Shown: one piece after another, positions 1 to 8,713 of the stretch | Layout: every line of letters begins with the position of its first letter | Position numbering within the stretch: position 1 is the stretch's first letter | Assembly (NCBI GenBank): GCA_944376715.1 | Contig: CALWDO010000017.1 | Span: 1 to 51,241 of the forward strand | Direction of reading: 5' to 3' | DNA from: an uncultured Lachnoclostridium sp. | Lineage (GTDB): Bacteria > Bacillota > Clostridia > Lachnospirales > Lachnospiraceae | Length of the DNA stretch: 51,241 bases | Notes under the pieces: model-generated | Told to the model about the DNA's origin: nothing | What the model saw: the letters and a program-made list of their open reading frames with translations, nothing else | Databases searched by the model: none | Program-made: the position numbers and the translations under genes

Positions 1-93
1 TGGTTCGGAATAGTGTAGTGCTGGCGGTCTATCTATTGTTTTCGGTTGCTTGCTTCTTTACCGTACATGAGCATTTCCGGAAGGGGGATACTT

Positions 94-945
94 ATGAAGA
101 ATATGAAGAAAAAGATTTTTATTCCGACAGGCATCCTGGTAATAGCGGTCGTCTGTGCAGTGACGCTCTACCATATCCGCAAAAAGGAACCGGAGCCGGA
201 TCCTCGATGGGAAATACATTTTCGTGAAAGTTCCGATCTTTCGGATGCAATCCCGGGTTCCTGCATACAGGATATCTATCAGACGGCGGAACAGGACGGT
301 TTTTCAGCGACATTGCTGCAGACAATCACATATGATCAGATCCTTACTATTCTTATAGAGTATACAGTTCCGGAAGAATATGCTTCAGAAAGAAGTTCTC
401 CCAGCCTGAATTTTGAAATGTACGAGGGAACGCCTGTCTGGACAGACGTCGGCTTGGAAGGTGTAGACCTGTATATGGGATGGGCCGGAATCGGCAGCAG
501 CCATTATAATTACGAAACGGCCACCGGGACATATGCAACAGGCAATTTTCGAACCTATCCGGAAGCGGTATTTCATCCTGGTATGACAGTCAGTCTGGCT
601 GTGTCATTCACATCGGGCGCCATAAACGGAGAAGAACTTCTGTCCCGGCCCATAGTATTCACATGGGAGATTCAGAACGTCGGCACCTCTATGAGAATGG
701 ATCTGGAAAGCGGCGATCTCGTCGGCAAGGTATTGCTGAATCCTCTGGTTCTGGATCTGAATCTTTACGGACTGCCGGACTCCGGCGGGACAGAAATAGA
801 CGTACGGTTTACAGATCAGAAGGGTAATCCGCTGGAACACCCCCTCTATATGGATATATACGGCGGAACGGACTGGCTGAATCCGCCCGTGGATGTCCGG
901 AAAGTAAGGGGGATCATGATAGAAGGGCAGGAATTTCTTTTCTGA
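94..945 (+). CDS. Unknown membrane-anchored extracytoplasmic protein
   Basis: I do not recognise this 283-residue protein. The start ATG at 94 follows a purine-rich ribosome site (GGAAGGGGGA, 79-88). The N-terminus is lysine-rich (MKNMKKK) and is followed by one hydrophobic segment at about residues 8-24. No lipobox cysteine or clear cleavage site follows, so a single-pass anchor with the rest outside the cell is likely. The remainder is acidic and rich in Gly, Tyr and beta-forming residues, with a C-terminal half that vaguely recalls the outer domains of DUF4179-like anti-sigma proteins; that is a weak impression only. It converges on nfnB and shares a bidirectional terminator with it. Its upstream partner lies outside the window, so operon context is unknown. 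The reading frame is intact. Confidence 0.7.
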   Translation: MKNMKKKIFIPTGILVIAVVCAVTLYHIRKKEPEPDPRWEIHFRESSDLSDAIPGSCIQDIYQTAEQDGFSATLLQTITYDQILTILIEYTVPEEYASERSSPSLNFEMYEGTPVWTDVGLEGVDLYMGWAGIGSSHYNYETATGTYATGNFRTYPEAVFHPGMTVSLAVSFTSGAINGEELLSRPIVFTWEIQNVGTSMRMDLESGDLVGKVLLNPLVLDLNLYGLPDSGGTEIDVRFTDQKGNPLEHPLYMDIYGGTDWLNPPVDVRKVRGIMIEGQEFLF

Positions 946-987
946 AACTGAAGGAAGGGAATATCGGGAAACAAACAGATCTGAACA

Positions 988-1024
988 GAGGCCGGTGTGA
1001 CTCATTGAAGTCACAGCCGGCCTC
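988..1024. terminator. Bidirectional hairpin terminator between converging genes
   Basis: The arms GAGGCCGG-TGTGACT and AGTCACA-GCCGGCCTC pair over about 15 bp with one bulged G and a 6-nt loop. The hairpin lies between the plus-strand gene ending at 945 and nfnB ending at 1041. The T-runs on both sides are short, so termination is plausible rather than certain. Confidence 0.7.
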
Positions 1025-1040
1025 CGGTTTATCATAGATA

Positions 1041-2429
1041 TTATTTCTGGCTCAGATACTCATGGATGCCTTTTGCGGCAGCTTTTCCTGCGCCCATGGC
1101 CAGGATCACGGTAGCCGCTCCGGTCACGGCATCTCCTCCGGCGTATACGCCCTCTTTGGAGGTGGCTCCGGTATCTTCAGATGCTACGATACATTTTCTG
1201 CGGTTGATCTCCAGTCCCTTGGTTGTGGAAGAGATCAGCGGGTTCGGTGAAGTACCCAGCGCCATAATTACCGTATCGCAGTCGATGCGGAACTCGGATC
1301 CCGGGATCTCTACCGGGCGGCGCCTTCCGGATGCATCCGGCTCGCCAAGTTCCATACGGATACAGGTGATGCCGCTCACCCATCCGTTCTCATCCTCATG
1401 AATCTCCACCGGATTGGTCAGCAGGTCGAAGATGATCCCCTCTTCTTTCGCGTGGTGCACTTCTTCCACACGGGCCGGAAGCTCTTCCTCGCTTCTTCTG
1501 TATACAATGTGGGTCTCGGCACCGAGACGGAGCGCCGTACGCGCAGCGTCCATAGCCACGTTGCCTCCTCCTACGACGACGACTTTCTTGCCGCGGACAA
1601 TCGGCGTATCATAATTCTCATCGAACGCCTTCATCAGATTATTTCTGGTCAGGAATTCGTTGGCAGAACATACTCCGTTCGCCTGCTCACCCGGAATTCC
1701 CATAAATTTCGGAAGTCCTGCGCCGGAACCGATGAACACGGCATCAAAGCCTTCATCCTCCAGAAGTTCATCCAGCTTTACGGTCTTGCCGATGATCACG
1801 TCTGTCTCGATCTTTACTCCCAGGGACTTCACGTTCTCCACTTCCGGTCCAACCACACGGTCTTTCGGAAGACGGAACTCCGGAATACCATACACCAGTA
1901 CGCCGCCCGCTTTGTGCAGCGCTTCAAAGATCGTCACATCGTAACCCAGTTTTGCCAGATCTCCGGCGCAGGTCAGACCTGCCGGGCCGGAACCGATCAC
2001 AGCTACCTTCTTGCCGTTCTTTTCTGCCGGAGCTTCTGGTTTGATGCCGTTCTCTCTCGCCCAGTCAGCCACAAAACGTTCCAGCTTTCCGATGGATACC
2101 GGATCTCCCTTAATACCGCGGATACATTTTCCTTCGCACTGGCTCTCCTGCGGACATACGCGGCCGCAGACAGCCGGCAGGGAGGAGGACTCGCTGATGA
2201 CTTTAAAGGCCTCGTCAAATTTTTCTTCCTTCACTGCTTCGATAAACGCAGGAATATTGATGGAAACCGGACATCCTTCCACACATTTAGGCTTTTTGCA
2301 GCCCAGGCAGCGCTGAGATTCTTCCACTGCTTCTTCTTTATTATATCCATAACATACTTCTTCAAAGTTTGTCGCACGGACTTTCGGATCCTGTTCTCTT
2401 ACCGGAACTCTCTTTAATACATCTGCCAT
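1041..2429 (-). CDS. nfnB: NfnB/NfnL-type large subunit of ferredoxin-dependent NADH:NADP+ oxidoreductase (GltD-like)
   Basis: This 462-residue flavoprotein is of the GltD type. The N-terminus has two cysteine sets suited to [4Fe-4S] clusters: C41, C44, C49, C53 and C88, C92, C98, C102. An FAD-binding GSGPAG follows at 146-151, and a second dinucleotide fold (VVVGGGNVAMDAAR) sits near residue 285. Automatic annotation usually calls this protein the glutamate synthase small subunit. No glutamate synthase large subunit is nearby, and the immediate partner is a ferredoxin-NADP reductase-like protein. That pairing is the NfnA/NfnB arrangement, which links ferredoxin, NADH and NADP(H) by flavin-based electron bifurcation. 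The start ATG overlaps the nfnA stop by one base (TAATG), with a GGAGGTGAC ribosome site inside the end of nfnA, indicating translational coupling. The protein is likely cytoplasmic. Confidence 0.88.
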   Translation of the reverse strand: MADVLKRVPVREQDPKVRATNFEEVCYGYNKEEAVEESQRCLGCKKPKCVEGCPVSINIPAFIEAVKEEKFDEAFKVISESSSLPAVCGRVCPQESQCEGKCIRGIKGDPVSIGKLERFVADWARENGIKPEAPAEKNGKKVAVIGSGPAGLTCAGDLAKLGYDVTIFEALHKAGGVLVYGIPEFRLPKDRVVGPEVENVKSLGVKIETDVIIGKTVKLDELLEDEGFDAVFIGSGAGLPKFMGIPGEQANGVCSANEFLTRNNLMKAFDENYDTPIVRGKKVVVVGGGNVAMDAARTALRLGAETHIVYRRSEEELPARVEEVHHAKEEGIIFDLLTNPVEIHEDENGWVSGITCIRMELGEPDASGRRRPVEIPGSEFRIDCDTVIMALGTSPNPLISSTTKGLEINRRKCIVASEDTGATSKEGVYAGGDAVTGAATVILAMGAGKAAAKGIHEYLSQK

Positions 2430-3313
2430 TATTTGTCACCTCCGCAATTTCCGCAGCCGCCGTGATGGGTTGCTCCTTCCTGGTATTTCAGAAGGCGTCT
2501 TCCTTCTTCGGTCTTGTACATAGCCGCTCTCTTCATCGCCTGATCAAAATCGATCTTATGTCCGTCAAATTCCGGACCGTCCACACAGGCAAACTTCACT
2601 TCATCGCCTACCATAATACGACAGGCTCCGCACATACCTGTACCGTCTACCATGATCGGGTTCATGCTGACTACGGTAGGTATGCCCAGCTTCTTCGTGG
2701 TGAGACAGGCAAATTTCATCATGATCATAGGTCCGATCGCCACGCAGAGATCAAAATGCTTTCCTTCTTCTACCAGCTTTTCAAGCATGGCAGTTCCTAC
2801 GCCTTTGAATCCGTAGCTTCCATCATCCGTACAGAGATGAAGGTTGCCTACCTTGCTCATCTCGTCCTCCAGGATCAGGAGGTCTTTGGTCCTGGCGCCT
2901 ACGATAATATCGCACTCGATTCCATGCTCATGGAGCCATTTGGCCTGCGGATATACCGGAGCCGTTCCCACACCGCCTGCAATAAAGACGATTTTTTTCT
3001 TTTTCACTTCTTCAAAATCACCGGTTACCAGCTCAGAGGGATGTCCCAGCGGTCCGACAAAATCAGCGATCTCATCGCCCGCTTTTAAAGCAACCAGTTT
3101 ATATGTAGACACACCGATAGGCTGAAACACAATCGTCACCGTCCCCGCCTCTCTGTCATAGTCGCAGATCGTCAGCGGAATTCTCTCGCCGGTTTCATCC
3201 ACCCTTACAATGATAAATTGTCCCGGCTCGCAAGATTTTGCTACTCTCGGAGCAAGGATCACCTGTTTGTAGACATTTGCAGAAAGCTGCTCTGCCTCTA
3301 AAATCTTAAACAT
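2429..3313 (-). CDS. nfnA: NfnA/NfnS-type small subunit (ferredoxin-NADP+ reductase-like)
   Basis: This 294-residue protein has an N-terminal FAD-binding beta-barrel (about 1-100), an NAD(P)-binding fold with GGVGTAP at about 113-119, and a C-terminal [2Fe-2S] site. The likely cluster ligands are D223, C228, C231 and C243. This Asp plus three Cys spacing is the one I recall for NfnA-type subunits. The family also includes dihydroorotate dehydrogenase electron-transfer and sulfide dehydrogenase subunits, but pairing with nfnB favours Nfn. ATG at 3313 is chosen because AGGAGGAAA lies just upstream; the frame is open further upstream without a better site. A promoter at 3369-3397 drives the nfnA-nfnB pair. 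Confidence 0.88.
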   Translation of the reverse strand: MFKILEAEQLSANVYKQVILAPRVAKSCEPGQFIIVRVDETGERIPLTICDYDREAGTVTIVFQPIGVSTYKLVALKAGDEIADFVGPLGHPSELVTGDFEEVKKKKIVFIAGGVGTAPVYPQAKWLHEHGIECDIIVGARTKDLLILEDEMSKVGNLHLCTDDGSYGFKGVGTAMLEKLVEEGKHFDLCVAIGPMIMMKFACLTTKKLGIPTVVSMNPIMVDGTGMCGACRIMVGDEVKFACVDGPEFDGHKIDFDQAMKRAAMYKTEEGRRLLKYQEGATHHGGCGNCGGDK

Positions 3314-3368
3314 ATGTTTCCTCCTATCCTTTCTGCAATCCGTTTCCGGCTGCAAATCATCATTTTTT

Positions 3369-3397
3369 ATGATAATCCAAAATGCCAGGTATTTCAA
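3369..3397 (-). promoter_or_regulatory. Sigma-A-like promoter for nfnA-nfnB
   Basis: On the minus strand, TTGAAA (-35, 3392-3397) and TATCAT (-10, 3369-3374) are separated by exactly 17 bp. Transcription would begin near 3362, giving a leader of about 50 nt before the nfnA ATG at 3313. It sits in the 91-bp gap after the zinc-ribbon gene. Confidence 0.65.
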
Positions 3398-3404
3398 CAC
3401 AAAT

Positions 3405-4268
3405 TTACGAATTTGGCACAGTCTCCGCAGGCGCCGCATCCTGAGCCGGTTCCTCTGCAGGCGCGATTTCCTGCACCTTGTAGATTGCTTCCATGATGCC
3501 GCTCATGCCGCCCTCTTCATCTACCGATACAGCCCGAAGAACCGTCAGACCGGATGGGATGAAGACAGGACCTCTGTATACAGACGAGCTCTGATCCGGA
3601 TCAGATCCGTCCATCGTGTAATAGATGGTACAATCCGGTTCCGCCGTGATGATAACGGAAAAGCTGCCCTGATATTCTCCGCTCTCCACACTGAACACCG
3701 GTTCTTCCGGGTAGTCAAATTCCACCAGATAAGTTCCGTCCGCTTCTTCGCTCTGCATTCCATCGTTTCGGATAAAGACCGCTCGCACCACCGTTTTCCC
3801 TTCTCCGATTTCAATGGGACCATTAAAGATCTGGCTGTCCTCATTCGGCGTCGATCCGTCTGTCGTATAGTAAATAATTCCTTCCTCCCGCTGGGGATGG
3901 CTGATCGTCAAAGTCGGCATATAAGAATATGTTCCCGAAGGGAGACTGAAGACAGGCTCTTCCAGAAGGACTACGGCTTCCGTCTCTGTCTCCTGAACCG
4001 GTTTCAGGATAATACGATATGCGGTCTGATAGATCAACACGCCAAAAAAAGCGGCCAGTATACCCGCCAGAATATATCTCTTTTTTCTGGAAGGCAGCAC
4101 CTCTGTCACCGTTTCGGCCAATTTCTCCGGTACTGGTATCTTCTTTTCTTCTCCGATCCGAATATCATCTACCGGATTATAGTCCGGTACCATCTGGATC
4201 GGAGCGCCGCATTTTTCACAGTATATTTTGTTTTCTGGAATCTCTGCTCCGCATTTCTGGCATTTCAT
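3405..4268 (-). CDS. Zinc-ribbon membrane protein with two CHB_HEX_C-like domains
   Basis: This 287-residue protein opens with a zinc ribbon (MKCQKCGAE...YCEKCGAP, two CxxC pairs). A basic patch and one membrane segment follow at about residues 66-85, then two repeated modules of about 75 residues each (near 107-184 and 190-267). Each module carries IYYT-(T/M)-DGS-(T/D)-P and a G-P-(I/V) motif, the signature of chitobiase/beta-hexosaminidase C-terminal-like domains. The zinc ribbon should be cytoplasmic and the repeats outside the cell. There is no enzymatic domain, so a scaffold, sensor or wall-binding role is possible but not shown. A TTG at 4277 is an alternative start, 4 nt from AAAGGA; the ATG at 4268 gives the usual zinc-ribbon N-terminus. 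It lies just downstream of ftsK and is probably co-transcribed with it. Confidence 0.8.
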   Translation of the reverse strand: MKCQKCGAEIPENKIYCEKCGAPIQMVPDYNPVDDIRIGEEKKIPVPEKLAETVTEVLPSRKKRYILAGILAAFFGVLIYQTAYRIILKPVQETETEAVVLLEEPVFSLPSGTYSYMPTLTISHPQREEGIIYYTTDGSTPNEDSQIFNGPIEIGEGKTVVRAVFIRNDGMQSEEADGTYLVEFDYPEEPVFSVESGEYQGSFSVIITAEPDCTIYYTMDGSDPDQSSSVYRGPVFIPSGLTVLRAVSVDEEGGMSGIMEAIYKVQEIAPAEEPAQDAAPAETVPNS

Positions 4269-4294
4269 GTCAAACAATGCATCCTTTCCATGCG

Positions 4295-6859
4295 TTATAC
4301 ATACTCATCCACGTACTGTTCAAATTCTTCCATGGACATCAGCACTTTTCTCGGCTTTGTACCTTCTTCCTCTCCTACCACGCCTGCTTCCGCCAGCTGA
4401 TCCATGATCCTGGCCGCGCGGTTGAATCCTATCTTGAACCATCTCTGCAGCATACCGATGGACGCCTTATCTTTCTCTATGATGAATTTCCCCGCATCCA
4501 CAAAAAGCACATCCCGGTCACTGTTTCCCCCTCCCGACGACGCCGCGGAAGCACTTTCTATGGAAGCCTGTACCTGCTTCATCTTTTCTTCTATATCATT
4601 CTCCTGATCCGGCAGGCTGCTGTTCTGGTTTTTCAAAAATTCCACCACAGCGCCCACTTCCTGATCTGAGACAAACGCCCCCTGCACACGCAGCGGCTTT
4701 GGCAGTCCATATGGAGAGAATAACATGTCGCCTTTCCCAAGCAGCTTTTCTGCCCCGTTCATATCCAGAATCGTCCGGGAATCCACTCCCGAAGATACGG
4801 CAAAAGCTATCCTGGACGGCATATTCGCTTTGATCAGTCCGGTAATCACATTGACGGAAGGTCTCTGGGTCGCAATAATCAGGTGAATGCCCGCCGCCCT
4901 GGCAAGCTGCGCCAGACGGCAGATGGCGTCTTCCACTTCTCCGGGAGCCACCATCATCAGATCCGCCAGCTCGTCCACGATGATCACGATCTGCGGCATC
5001 TTCTCCCGGTGTTCCCCGCCTTCTATCTCAGCGATCGAATCGATCTTACTATTATAACCCTCTATGTTCCGTACATTTAATTCAGCGAATTTCTGATACC
5101 GGTCCATCATTTCCACCACAGCCCAGTTCAGCGCTCCTGAGGCTTTCTTCGGATCTGTCACCACAGGGATCAGGAGATGGGGGATTCCGTTATATGCGCT
5201 TAACTCTACCACCTTGGGGTCAATCATGATCAGCTTTACTTCATCCGGTCTGGCCTTGTACAGAATACTCATAATCAGAGTGTTGATACACACCGATTTT
5301 CCGGAACCCGTAGCGCCTGCGATCAGAAGATGGGGCATCTTGGCTATGTCTGATACCATAATATTGCCCGCAATATCTTTTCCCACCGCAAAAGCAACTT
5401 TTGAAGGATGATTTTTAAATTCTGCCGACTCCAGAAGTTCCCGCAGCGGCACCACGGAATTTTCTTTATTTGGTACCTCAATTCCCACCGCGGCTTTTCC
5501 CGGGATCGGAGCTTCGATCCGGACGTCCGGCACCGCCAGATTTAATTTGATGTCATCTGCCAGCGCGATGATTTTATTTACCTTGACTCCATGGGCCGGC
5601 TGCACCTCATACCGTGTCACTGCCGGTCCCTGGCTGGCATCTGTAACGGTTGCATTGACGCCAAAATCTTCCAGAATCTGCTGAAGGTGCCTGGCGGTTT
5701 CCTGCAGCCGTGCGCCGGAGTCCTTTTTCCTGGCATCTTTTTTTGCTCCTTTTAACAGAGAAAGGGGAGGAAACTGATACTCTGCCGCTCCCTCGACCGC
5801 TTTTTCCTGTACCGGAACAGGAATGTCGCCCGCTTCTTTTTTTTCTCTCTGCTGTTCTCTGGCCTTTTCTTCCTCCAGTTCCCTTTTGCTTAAAGCGTTC
5901 TTTAAAAGATCCTCTTCGTCAAACTCAATCTCACGGATCCCGCCCGTGCCGGAAAACGGTTCCGAGGTTTCTTCTGCTTTCTTTCGGGCAAGAGGTTTAT
6001 GCACCGGAAAAGAGAGTTCTTTATCCATATGTGCCGGTTCTGGTACTGCGGCCTCCTCCGGCATCGGCATGGACGTCGGTTCCTCCGGAGCACTCTCCGG
6101 TATCACTTCCGGATCTTCCGGCTTCGGAATCGTCAGATCCCGGGATACGCCGCTCACTTTCTTCTCCATGCGCTGTTCTCTTCTCTGTTCCTCCCGCTGT
6201 TCCCGGCGCAGCTTTGCATCTTCTCTGCGCCGTTCCATGTCCTGTCTGGCTGTGTCGTACACTTTCCGGCTGCCTTTTGACATGCTGCCCACGAAAGAAA
6301 ATCCCGTCACAACCACAGCGCAGATGATCAGTACGCCCAGCAGAATCAAAACCGCCCCGGCCGTTCCAAACGCGCTCTCCAGAGCGGTGAAAATTCCTCC
6401 TCCTACCAGGCCGCCGCCGGTCCTGTGCTCCCTGCAATACTGAAATATCTGTCCAAGGCCTTCCAGCTCCCTGTCTTTGGAAGACAGCAGATGCAGCAGC
6501 GCGCAGATATCAATACACGCTGCCAATGTACCGCCAATTTTTACAGAAGCAACCCAGTTCTCACGGTTTGCTAAAGAAAACAGGATCATAAGCATCAGAA
6601 TAATTGGAAATACATAAGCAAATAATCCAAAACATCCAAACATCAGACCGCTCAGCTCATTGCCCACAGCCCCTCCGGCTCCCAGGTTGCTGACGAACAG
6701 AAAAACGGTAACCACCAGCAAAACTACCAGAAGGACTTCATCCCATATGCCATTCTCCCGCTTTGCCGTCTTTCTGCTCTGCGTGCCAGTTTTTTTTCTA
6801 GTATTTCTCCCGGCAGAAGCAGTTTTCTTCCTGCTCCCGGTCGGCTGGTTTCCACTCAT
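4295..6859 (-). CDS. ftsK: DNA translocase FtsK/SpoIIIE
   Basis: This 854-residue septal DNA pump moves chromosomal DNA through the closing division septum. A basic N-terminus is followed by four hydrophobic segments (about 41-60, 78-104, 110-132 and 170-198). A charged, Pro/Glu-rich linker follows (about 200-370), then the alpha/beta motor. Walker A is GATGSGKS at 524-531, Walker B is the [10 protein letters not shown] region, and [11 protein letters not shown] is typical of the family. The C-terminus (about 785-850, with [18 protein letters not shown]) is the gamma winged-helix domain that reads KOPS/SRS-like polarity sequences. The length is normal. The start ATG at 6859 follows GGGAAAGG. 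It may serve both vegetative division and, if the organism sporulates, SpoIIIE function; the sequence does not decide this. Confidence 0.96.
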   Translation of the reverse strand: MSGNQPTGSRKKTASAGRNTRKKTGTQSRKTAKRENGIWDEVLLVVLLVVTVFLFVSNLGAGGAVGNELSGLMFGCFGLFAYVFPIILMLMILFSLANRENWVASVKIGGTLAACIDICALLHLLSSKDRELEGLGQIFQYCREHRTGGGLVGGGIFTALESAFGTAGAVLILLGVLIICAVVVTGFSFVGSMSKGSRKVYDTARQDMERRREDAKLRREQREEQRREQRMEKKVSGVSRDLTIPKPEDPEVIPESAPEEPTSMPMPEEAAVPEPAHMDKELSFPVHKPLARKKAEETSEPFSGTGGIREIEFDEEDLLKNALSKRELEEEKAREQQREKKEAGDIPVPVQEKAVEGAAEYQFPPLSLLKGAKKDARKKDSGARLQETARHLQQILEDFGVNATVTDASQGPAVTRYEVQPAHGVKVNKIIALADDIKLNLAVPDVRIEAPIPGKAAVGIEVPNKENSVVPLRELLESAEFKNHPSKVAFAVGKDIAGNIMVSDIAKMPHLLIAGATGSGKSVCINTLIMSILYKARPDEVKLIMIDPKVVELSAYNGIPHLLIPVVTDPKKASGALNWAVVEMMDRYQKFAELNVRNIEGYNSKIDSIAEIEGGEHREKMPQIVIIVDELADLMMVAPGEVEDAICRLAQLARAAGIHLIIATQRPSVNVITGLIKANMPSRIAFAVSSGVDSRTILDMNGAEKLLGKGDMLFSPYGLPKPLRVQGAFVSDQEVGAVVEFLKNQNSSLPDQENDIEEKMKQVQASIESASAASSGGGNSDRDVLFVDAGKFIIEKDKASIGMLQRWFKIGFNRAARIMDQLAEAGVVGEEEGTKPRKVLMSMEEFEQYVDEYV

Positions 6860-6909
6860 ATATAATTCTGCCTTTCCCTTTCTGTCAAATATACTGTGAA
6901 ATTTCCCAT

Positions 6910-6940
6910 AAAAAGGACTCGTCCCATGGACCAGCCCTTT
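6910..6940 (-). terminator. Rho-independent terminator after the HPr-like gene
   Basis: Read on the minus strand, arms at 6928-6940 and 6912-6924 form an imperfect 13-bp stem (one wobble, one mismatch) with a 3-nt loop, followed directly by TTTTT. It separates the HPr-like gene from ftsK. Confidence 0.7.
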
Positions 6941-6964
6941 CTCATTCTTGTATGAAATGCAGTC

Positions 6965-7222
6965 TTAAAGATTCTCCTCAAAAAAACTTTGTATCTCTTC
7001 GGCTGCCATATCTTCATCCGGACCGTCGACTGTCACCGTCACCGTATCCTGGTATCTGATATCCAGATCCATCAATGAAAGAAGGTGCTTCAAATCTCCC
7101 TCCCTGCCTTTATTGGTTACGGTAATATCACTTTTAAATTCACTGGCAAGCTGGAGAATCGATCCCGCAGGACGCGCATGCATCCCCAGTTCTTCCCTGA
7201 TGGTGTACTGAAACGTCCTCAT
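6965..7222 (-). CDS. HPr-like phosphocarrier protein with His at position 46
   Basis: This 85-residue protein has the HPr fold length and the phosphorylation motif GMHARPAG, with His15 at the canonical position. It should therefore be able to accept phosphate from enzyme I. The helix that normally carries regulatory Ser46 (LKSIMGVMSL in Bacillus HPr) reads LKHLLSLMDL here, so residue 46 is His and the HPr kinase site is missing. Ser49 is present three residues later but out of register. No PTS genes are adjacent. It has its own promoter (7247-7275) and terminator (6910-6940), suggesting a monocistronic unit. ATG 7222 is preceded by GGGAGGGAAGG. It may be a second, specialised HPr rather than the main sugar phosphocarrier. 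Confidence 0.85.
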   Translation of the reverse strand: MRTFQYTIREELGMHARPAGSILQLASEFKSDITVTNKGREGDLKHLLSLMDLDIRYQDTVTVTVDGPDEDMAAEEIQSFFEENL

Positions 7223-7246
7223 ATTCCTTCCCTCCCGGATTTGTTT

Positions 7247-7275
7247 ATTATAGCACAGAAGCCCCGGAAAGTAAA
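7247..7275 (-). promoter_or_regulatory. Sigma-A-like promoter for the HPr-like gene
   Basis: On the minus strand, TTTACT (-35, 7270-7275) and TATAAT (-10, 7247-7252) are 17 bp apart. A TG lies one base before the -10, which makes it an extended -10. The predicted start near 7240 is about 18 nt before the gene's ATG. Confidence 0.75.
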
Positions 7276-7289
7276 CGAAAAGAGCCTTT

Positions 7290-8198
7290 TTACAACCTTT
7301 CAAGCAGATTCCTGAAGTATTCCGGCAAAGGGGCCTCCACTTCCAGATACTGCCCGGTTACCGGATGGATAAGGCCTAGGACCATGGCATGCAGTACCTG
7401 GCCGTCCACATTTTTGACGGATTTCCCTGTACCATAAACCGTATCTCCCAACAGCGGATGATGAATGGACGCCATATGCACTCGGATCTGATGAGTCCTT
7501 CCCGTCTCCAGCCGACACTCAATATAGGTGAATTTTTCAAAACGCTGCAGCACACGATAATGGGTTACTGCACGTTTGCCGTTCCTTTCATTGACCGCCA
7601 TCCGTTTCCGGTCCGCGGGATGCCTGCCGATCGGCGCATCCACTGTTCCTTCTTCTTCCCGGATGACTCCGTGGACAATGGCACGGTAAACCCGCGTAAT
7701 CGAATGTACCTTCAGCTGCTCTGCCACTGACCGGTGCGCCTGATCGGTCTTGCAGATCACCAGGACTCCGGTTGTATCTTTATCGATGCGATGGACAATG
7801 CCCGGGCGCAATACGCCGTTGATCCCCGACAGTTCGTCCCCGCAGTGATACATGACCGCATTGACCAATGTGCCGGTGTAATGTCCCGGCGCCGGATGGA
7901 CCACCATTCCTTTCGGCTTATTTACGAACAAAAGACTGTCATCCTCATACAAAATGTCCAATGGGATATTTTCCGGCAGAATTTCCGGATCTTTCAACTC
8001 CGGAAGTTCTACTGTCACTTCGTCCGATTCATCCAGTTTCAATCCAGGCTTCGCACCTTCGCCGTTCACCAGTACCTGACCGTCCTTGATCAATTTCTGC
8101 AGATAAGACCGGGACTGATCCGGCAGCATGATGCTCAGATATTTATCCAGACGCTCTCCTGCCGTGTCATTTTCTACTTCCAGACATATTCTGCTCAT
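7290..8198 (-). CDS. rluD: Ribosomal large-subunit pseudouridine synthase, RluD family
   Basis: This 302-residue protein has an N-terminal S4 RNA-binding domain (about 14-75) followed by an RluA-type pseudouridine synthase domain. The catalytic-loop motif GIVHRIDKDTTGVLV carries the active Asp, and GRTHQIRVHMA is also diagnostic. It isomerises uridines in 23S rRNA. Firmicutes annotate this family as RluD or YlyB. It follows lspA with a 4-nt ATGA overlap, the same lspA-rluD pairing seen in many Firmicutes. Its exact target uridines cannot be told from sequence alone. Confidence 0.93.
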   Translation of the reverse strand: MSRICLEVENDTAGERLDKYLSIMLPDQSRSYLQKLIKDGQVLVNGEGAKPGLKLDESDEVTVELPELKDPEILPENIPLDILYEDDSLLFVNKPKGMVVHPAPGHYTGTLVNAVMYHCGDELSGINGVLRPGIVHRIDKDTTGVLVICKTDQAHRSVAEQLKVHSITRVYRAIVHGVIREEEGTVDAPIGRHPADRKRMAVNERNGKRAVTHYRVLQRFEKFTYIECRLETGRTHQIRVHMASIHHPLLGDTVYGTGKSVKNVDGQVLHAMVLGLIHPVTGQYLEVEAPLPEYFRNLLERL

Positions 8199-8713
8199 TT
8201 TTCTTTCACCGGCTTCTTTCTCATCATTTCTTCCAGATCCGGCTCTTTATAATAAAAGAGCAGCAGTACAATCAGCACAGCAGTGCCCACGCTCACGTAA
8301 ATATCCGCCACATTGAAAATGGGAAAATTGATCAGTTTAAAATAGAAGAAATCCACCACATACGCATATCTTAAACGGTCAATCATGTTTCCCCACGCTC
8401 CTGCCAGAATGCAGACTGCAACCAGACGTATGGGCCAGAAACGTGCGTCTTTGGACATACGCAGAAATAAATACAGGCATGCCGCGAACACGATGACTCC
8501 TACCAGAAGGAAATAGACCCTCTGTCCCTGGAAAAGGCCAAAAGCCGCTCCCCGGTTTTCCAGATACCGCAGTTCAAACACTCCATCCCAGATCACAAGC
8601 GGATCTGCTCCTTTCAGGAAACGCACTGCCAGGGCTTTCGTCCATTGATCCAGGCCGACCAGAACCAGTACTGACAGAACGATTCCCCACGGACGGCACA
8701 AAAACTTATTCAT
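8195..8713 (-). CDS. lspA: Lipoprotein signal peptidase (signal peptidase II)
   Basis: This 172-residue aspartyl protease of the cytoplasmic membrane removes signal peptides from diacylglyceryl-modified prolipoproteins. It has four hydrophobic segments and the conserved blocks DQWTKA, NRGAAFG, GAWGNMIDRL and VVDF, which hold the catalytic aspartates. Likely local substrates are lipoproteins such as the carboxypeptidase encoded at 13108-14094. It overlaps the end of aroB by 8 nt and the start of rluD by 4 nt, so the three genes are probably translated from one message. Length is normal for the family. Confidence 0.95.
   Translation of the reverse strand: MNKFLCRPWGIVLSVLVLVGLDQWTKALAVRFLKGADPLVIWDGVFELRYLENRGAAFGLFQGQRVYFLLVGVIVFAACLYLFLRMSKDARFWPIRLVAVCILAGAWGNMIDRLRYAYVVDFFYFKLINFPIFNVADIYVSVGTAVLIVLLLFYYKEPDLEEMMRKKPVKEK

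Noticed and set aside
3-227. Open frame with a hydrophobic stretch running from the left edge
   Set aside because: It overlaps the first 134 bases of the better supported gene at 94 and has no ribosome site. It is more likely a chance frame, though the tail of an upstream gene cannot be ruled out.
1398-2417. Long plus-strand open frame of about 339 codons
   Set aside because: It lies antisense to nfnB, whose motifs are unmistakable; the composition is that of a shadow frame.
1041-2429. Straight annotation as glutamate synthase small subunit
   Set aside because: No large subunit is nearby and the coupled partner is an NfnA-type reductase; NfnB fits better.
3405-3425. CAAATT/AATTTG palindrome at the end of the zinc-ribbon gene
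   Set aside because: A 6-bp A/T-rich stem without a following T-run is too weak to call a terminator.
6859-6887. TTGACA and TTATAT with 17-bp spacing just before ftsK
   Set aside because: The -10 would overlap the ftsK start codon and place transcription inside the gene; the spacer also holds the ribosome site. Probably chance similarity.
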